Assembly (NCBI GenBank): GCA_963728145.1 | Contig: CAVSJA010000008.1 | Coordinates: 434,001-498,000, forward strand | Length of the DNA: 64,000 bases | From: CAVSJA01 sp963728145 | GTDB taxonomy: Bacteria; Bacteroidota; Bacteroidia; Chitinophagales; Chitinophagaceae | Direction: 5' to 3' | In this document: piece after piece, positions 60,967 through 64,000 of the stretch | Layout: each line of letters begins with the position of its first letter | Numbering within the stretch: the stretch's first letter is position 1 | The notes under the pieces: generated by a model | Seen by the model: only the letters and a program-made list of their open reading frames with translations | Told to the model about the DNA's origin: nothing | Databases searched by the model: none | Position numbers and translations under genes: made by a program

Positions 60967-61725
60967 TCAGAGTTTCTTCAATATCTCCATCAACTCCGAT
61001 TTTCTTCTTCGCGAGACATCAACCAATGTTTTATTGGTAAGCAACAATTGGTGCTTGCTGGTTAACTGGTCAACAAAATTAAGGTTAACAAGGTGCGACT
61101 TATGAACCCGAACGAAATTGTATTCGCCCAGGATTTCCTCGTATTCCTTAATTGTTTTCGAAGTCGTAATAGAGGTATTGTTAGCCAGGAAAAAAATTGT
61201 GTAATTGTTACTTGCTTCGCAGCGGATAATATCCTGTGGCGCTACGAGTTTTAAACCGTTATGTGTATATAGTGCTAAACGGTACTGCTTGCCTTCTGAG
61301 GCCTGCAGGTTGTTCATGAAATTCTTATACAGTTCCTGAGATTGCTTCTTTTCATTCTTTTGTTGAAGGTAGCGTTCAATGGCCTGTACAAGTTCCTCGG
61401 CATCGATAGGCTTTAGCAGGTAGTCGAGTGCGCTGAAACGGATTGCTTTAATGGCATATTTATTATAAGCGGTCGTAAAAATCACACTGAAGGGATGGTT
61501 GGGTAGTTTGGCGAGTAATTCGAAACCGGACAGAAAAGGCATTTGCACATCCAGGAATAGAATTTCGGGTTTGAACGATTCTATAAGGTCTAATCCTTCG
61601 AGGGCGCTGGTGGTGCGCTTCACCTGCGTAATCGCCGATACATTTTTTTCAATGAGGTAATTGAGCATATCAGCCGATAATGCCTCATCATCAATAATCA
61701 GTGCTTTAATACCAATGTTACTCAT
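60967..61725 (-). CDS. LytTR-family response regulator
   Basis: 252 residues. The receiver domain has the acidic pair Asp12-Asp13, the phosphorylated Asp59 in FLDVQMPFLSGFE, and Lys105 in DYLLKPIDAEEL. The LytTR DNA-binding domain follows, with IIRCEASNNYTIFFLANNTS, NFVRVHKSHLVNLNFVDQLT and VDVSRRRKSELMEILKKL. It overlaps the 3' end of the upstream sensor kinase gene by eight bases, so the pair is a two-component system. Target genes are not known. Confidence 0.95.
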   Translation of the reverse strand: MSNIGIKALIIDDEALSADMLNYLIEKNVSAITQVKRTTSALEGLDLIESFKPEILFLDVQMPFLSGFELLAKLPNHPFSVIFTTAYNKYAIKAIRFSALDYLLKPIDAEELVQAIERYLQQKNEKKQSQELYKNFMNNLQASEGKQYRLALYTHNGLKLVAPQDIIRCEASNNYTIFFLANNTSITTSKTIKEYEEILGEYNFVRVHKSHLVNLNFVDQLTSKHQLLLTNKTLVDVSRRRKSELMEILKKL

Positions 61726-64000
61726 ATTGTACAGGTAATTGAATCGTTACTTTAGTTCCGCTTATGCGTCCAGTGTCGTCTTTCATATCTTCCATTCTGA
61801 GCAATGTACTTGAGTCCTGCTGCTGTTCTATTAAGGCCAGCCGGTCCCGAACAATCTTTAGCCCCTTTGATTGTCTCTTTTCGCCATTCAACTGTTGTTG
61901 CTTTCTTTGCAATGCAGCTTCAATACCGATCCCATTATCTTTTACGATGCATTCCAACTGGTCCTTATGATGTTGATGAAAATTAACTATCAGTCTTCGT
62001 TCTCCTTCCTTGTGGAGCAAGCCATGCCAAATTGCATTTTCAATAATGGGATGTATCAAAAAACATGGAACAAGGGTTTCTTCTTCATCAATTCCCGGGT
62101 CGGTATGAATAGAAAAATAGAATGAACTTCCAAAACGCAGCGATTCCAGTTGAAGATAAAGGTCAAGTATCTTTATTTCATCTTTGAGAGAAATAAAACT
62201 GTTTTCACTTTCTTCCAGCACCAGTCTTAGTAACTTGGAAAACTTATTCAGGTATTGCAATCCTTCTTCATTCTGGCGGCTGGCCACCAACTGGGAAATA
62301 GAATTTAAGCTATTGAAAATAAAATGCGGGTTCATTTGTGAGCGAAGGGCGCGAATCTCAAGGCTTGCAAGTTGTTGTTCAACGGCTGCCCGGTTCTTTA
62401 TTGCGATAATTCGACGCCGAAACAACCAGATCGCAAGAAGGCAAAAAAAGACAATCGCGATCGAAATAAACCACCAGGTTTTCCAGAACGGAGGATTTAT
62501 TTCAAATGAAAAAGGAGTGGCGAGCGAATACCAATCCTGGCCATTCAGGGAAGCGGAAGCATAGAATGTATAACTGCCCGGTGATAACGAAGTGAATCGC
62601 ACGGAGGAATTGTTTCCTACCAGTATCCAGTCCTGATCGGCACCCTCGAGTTTGCATCGGTATTGTATTTTATCAGCATTGTATACGTAGGGCGCAATAA
62701 AATCAAATACAAATGCATTTTGATCATACTTAAGATCAGAAAACGAGCGGTTCAATTGGAATGATGAATCATCGTGGTTAACGGTAACGTTTAATAAATG
62801 TGTCTGCAATGTCTCATTTTGCAATGGAATTTTTTCGGGAATAAAGTGGTTGATACCATCAGTACTTCCGAAATAAACCGTACCATCACTTCCCCTGAAA
62901 CTATTGCTTACACTTATGTAGAAACTCTTGATATTATCAGAGCGGTCAAATTTTTCGACTAACCTTTTTTCGGGGACATAGCGATACATTCCATCGTCAT
63001 GGCACATCCAAATACGGTGAAGCGAATCCTTGAAAAAATTAGAAAAATGAGCATCGTCCAATTCTGGAAAAATCTTACGTAATGAAAGTTTGCGGTTGGG
63101 TCTTAATTTGACTTCAAATATATTTTTCGCCGCCACCCAAAATGTTTCAGCGTCGATTTGTACAACCGCGTTGAACCAACTACCTCTTATTTTATCCGGA
63201 AACGAATACAGTTCGTTGAAATTGCTGTCCAACACAAAAAGACCACCGCGCCCCGCCAGCCATATACGTCCCTGTTCATCTTCGTAACCACACCGGGATG
63301 GCCCTGCGGAATCCGGCAGTTTTATTTCGCGAGCATTAGCTGTTTCCTTGTCAATGAGCCAAGTACGGTTCGAAAAAGCAAGAAAATTACCATTTCGCAA
63401 TCTTAACCCGTTATGGTTGAAATCGCGGTTGAATATTGTCGTGAGGCTGTCTGGCTTTACGGGCAATCTGCTGAAAGAGTATGCTACAGGGTCGAAGGTC
63501 CAGAAACCTTTTTCACTTTGACCTAATAAGACTTTGTTACCGATGAAACCTATTGATCGAATCGAAGAATAATTAAAATAATTATCAGCATCATATTTTG
63601 GTTTCCATACTGAAACTTTTCGGCTTATTTTGTCCCATTTACAAAAGCCATTGGCAGTTGCGAACCAAATATTCTGCTGTCTGTCTTCAGTAAAATACCG
63701 GACATCATTGTTCCATTCACCATTGCTGCTGAATAAATTCAACACATAGGAATCAGGATTAAAGTAAACCAAACCGTCTTCATTAAGAAGCCATACTTTT
63801 CCATTTGACTCACGGTAAAAATTGTTTTGAATGGGAATTGGCTTAATCTTATGTACCAACCCATCATAAAAAAGATTGATTTTTTTAAAGCTGTTTTTCG
63901 GACTGTTGTATAAAAAGCATCCTTTGTCATTAATTAATACCAGGTATTTACCTGGCGAATGGTAAACGACACCTGTAATAAAAAATTGATCTCCTTGTGG
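61718..64000 (-). CDS. Hybrid-propeller sensor histidine kinase (Reg_prop, Y_Y_Y, LytS-type), 5' end beyond the window
   Basis: The frame is open to the right edge (760 residues visible), so the N-terminus is missing. A beta-propeller of Reg_prop repeats comes first (KVWLLNEDGLVYFN, NIWFATANGFCKW, RIWLAGRGGLFVLD, RIWMCHDDGMYRY, TVYFGSTDGINHFI), then a Y_Y_Y domain (YRCKLEGADQDWI, VRFTSLSPGSYTFYASASLN), a membrane helix (WWFISIAIVFFCLLAIWLF) and a LytS-type kinase core with phosphoacceptor His in RSQMNPHFIFNSLNS and an ATP-binding domain (IIENAIWHGL, CIVKDNGIGI, GLKIVRDRL). Such kinases sense extracytoplasmic, often polysaccharide-derived, signals. Downstream it overlaps the LytTR regulator. 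Confidence 0.93.
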   Translation of the reverse strand, partial: PQGDQFFITGVVYHSPGKYLVLINDKGCFLYNSPKNSFKKINLFYDGLVHKIKPIPIQNNFYRESNGKVWLLNEDGLVYFNPDSYVLNLFSSNGEWNNDVRYFTEDRQQNIWFATANGFCKWDKISRKVSVWKPKYDADNYFNYSSIRSIGFIGNKVLLGQSEKGFWTFDPVAYSFSRLPVKPDSLTTIFNRDFNHNGLRLRNGNFLAFSNRTWLIDKETANAREIKLPDSAGPSRCGYEDEQGRIWLAGRGGLFVLDSNFNELYSFPDKIRGSWFNAVVQIDAETFWVAAKNIFEVKLRPNRKLSLRKIFPELDDAHFSNFFKDSLHRIWMCHDDGMYRYVPEKRLVEKFDRSDNIKSFYISVSNSFRGSDGTVYFGSTDGINHFIPEKIPLQNETLQTHLLNVTVNHDDSSFQLNRSFSDLKYDQNAFVFDFIAPYVYNADKIQYRCKLEGADQDWILVGNNSSVRFTSLSPGSYTFYASASLNGQDWYSLATPFSFEINPPFWKTWWFISIAIVFFCLLAIWLFRRRIIAIKNRAAVEQQLASLEIRALRSQMNPHFIFNSLNSISQLVASRQNEEGLQYLNKFSKLLRLVLEESENSFISLKDEIKILDLYLQLESLRFGSSFYFSIHTDPGIDEEETLVPCFLIHPIIENAIWHGLLHKEGERRLIVNFHQHHKDQLECIVKDNGIGIEAALQRKQQQLNGEKRQSKGLKIVRDRLALIEQQQDSSTLLRMEDMKDDTGRISGTKVTIQLPVQYE

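Noticed and set aside
1..64000. tRNA or rRNA genes
   Set aside because: No stretch with a convincing cloverleaf, T-loop GTTCGAATC-type context or rRNA-like conservation was found by eye in the intergenic regions.

Overview
The window reads as chromosomal DNA of a Bacteroidota bacterium, most likely Chitinophagales/Chitinophagaceae-like. Signs are two TonB-dependent receptors with carboxypeptidase-regulatory N-domains, a secreted repeat protein with a type IX secretion C-terminal domain, a Reg_prop/Y_Y_Y histidine kinase with a LytTR regulator, DUF2279, DUF4349, DUF1080 and DUF3347 proteins, weak Shine-Dalgarno signals, and the phylum's -7 promoter box TAnnTTTG before many genes. No prophage, plasmid, CRISPR array, tRNA or rRNA was seen.

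Layout. 0-5 kb: start of a membrane Fe-S oxidoreductase, a phosphoribosyltransferase, a DUF2279 protein, phosphoglucomutase/phosphomannomutase, an isoprenylcysteine-methyltransferase-like membrane protein. 5-12 kb: a PQQ dehydrogenase with a heme c site, a REP-associated tyrosine transposase (RAYT) followed at once by a palindromic repeat array, a Gfo/Idh/MocA oxidoreductase with an MFS nucleoside-type transporter, and two small cysteine-containing secreted proteins. 12-33 kb: the four enzymes of histidine degradation in two places (hutH-hutU at 12.6-16.1 kb, hutI at 29.5 kb, hutG at 32.3 kb), together converting histidine to glutamate and formamide, interspersed with secreted hydrolases and unknown lipoproteins, a DoxX protein, an RRM RNA-binding protein and a cation/proton antiporter. 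33-43 kb: an ABC-F protein, DUF3347, a TonB receptor, an M28 peptidase and a pair of paralogous secreted proteins. 43-52 kb: thrS, infC, DUF721 and recF separated by an IS110-family element, pdhA, a TPR protein, ribH, a LutA-like protein. 52-64 kb: a second TonB receptor, a molybdopterin oxidoreductase with a membrane cytochrome b, fasciclin, EVE and DUF4349 proteins, and a LytTR response regulator with a sensor kinase running off the right edge.

Two properties cut across the window. First, intergenic DNA is packed with repeats: at least three families of 60-270 bp palindromes (A: 4.1, 51.5, 58.4 kb; B: 5.4, 14.2 kb; C: 8.5, 12.5, 18.9 kb), short nested palindromes, and hairpins whose arms are arrays of 7-9 bp words. 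Family C abuts the RAYT gene and is the best candidate for a transposase-repeat system. Second, about a dozen genes, including the normally essential thrS and infC, are broken by single-base indels, where checked mostly one extra base. This looks like uncorrected long-read error, so broken genes are described as intact genes with sequence errors.

Several genes have TAnnTTTG only 3-6 bases before the ATG, which predicts leaderless mRNAs. The TTG inside that box can be mistaken for a start codon, and starts were moved accordingly.
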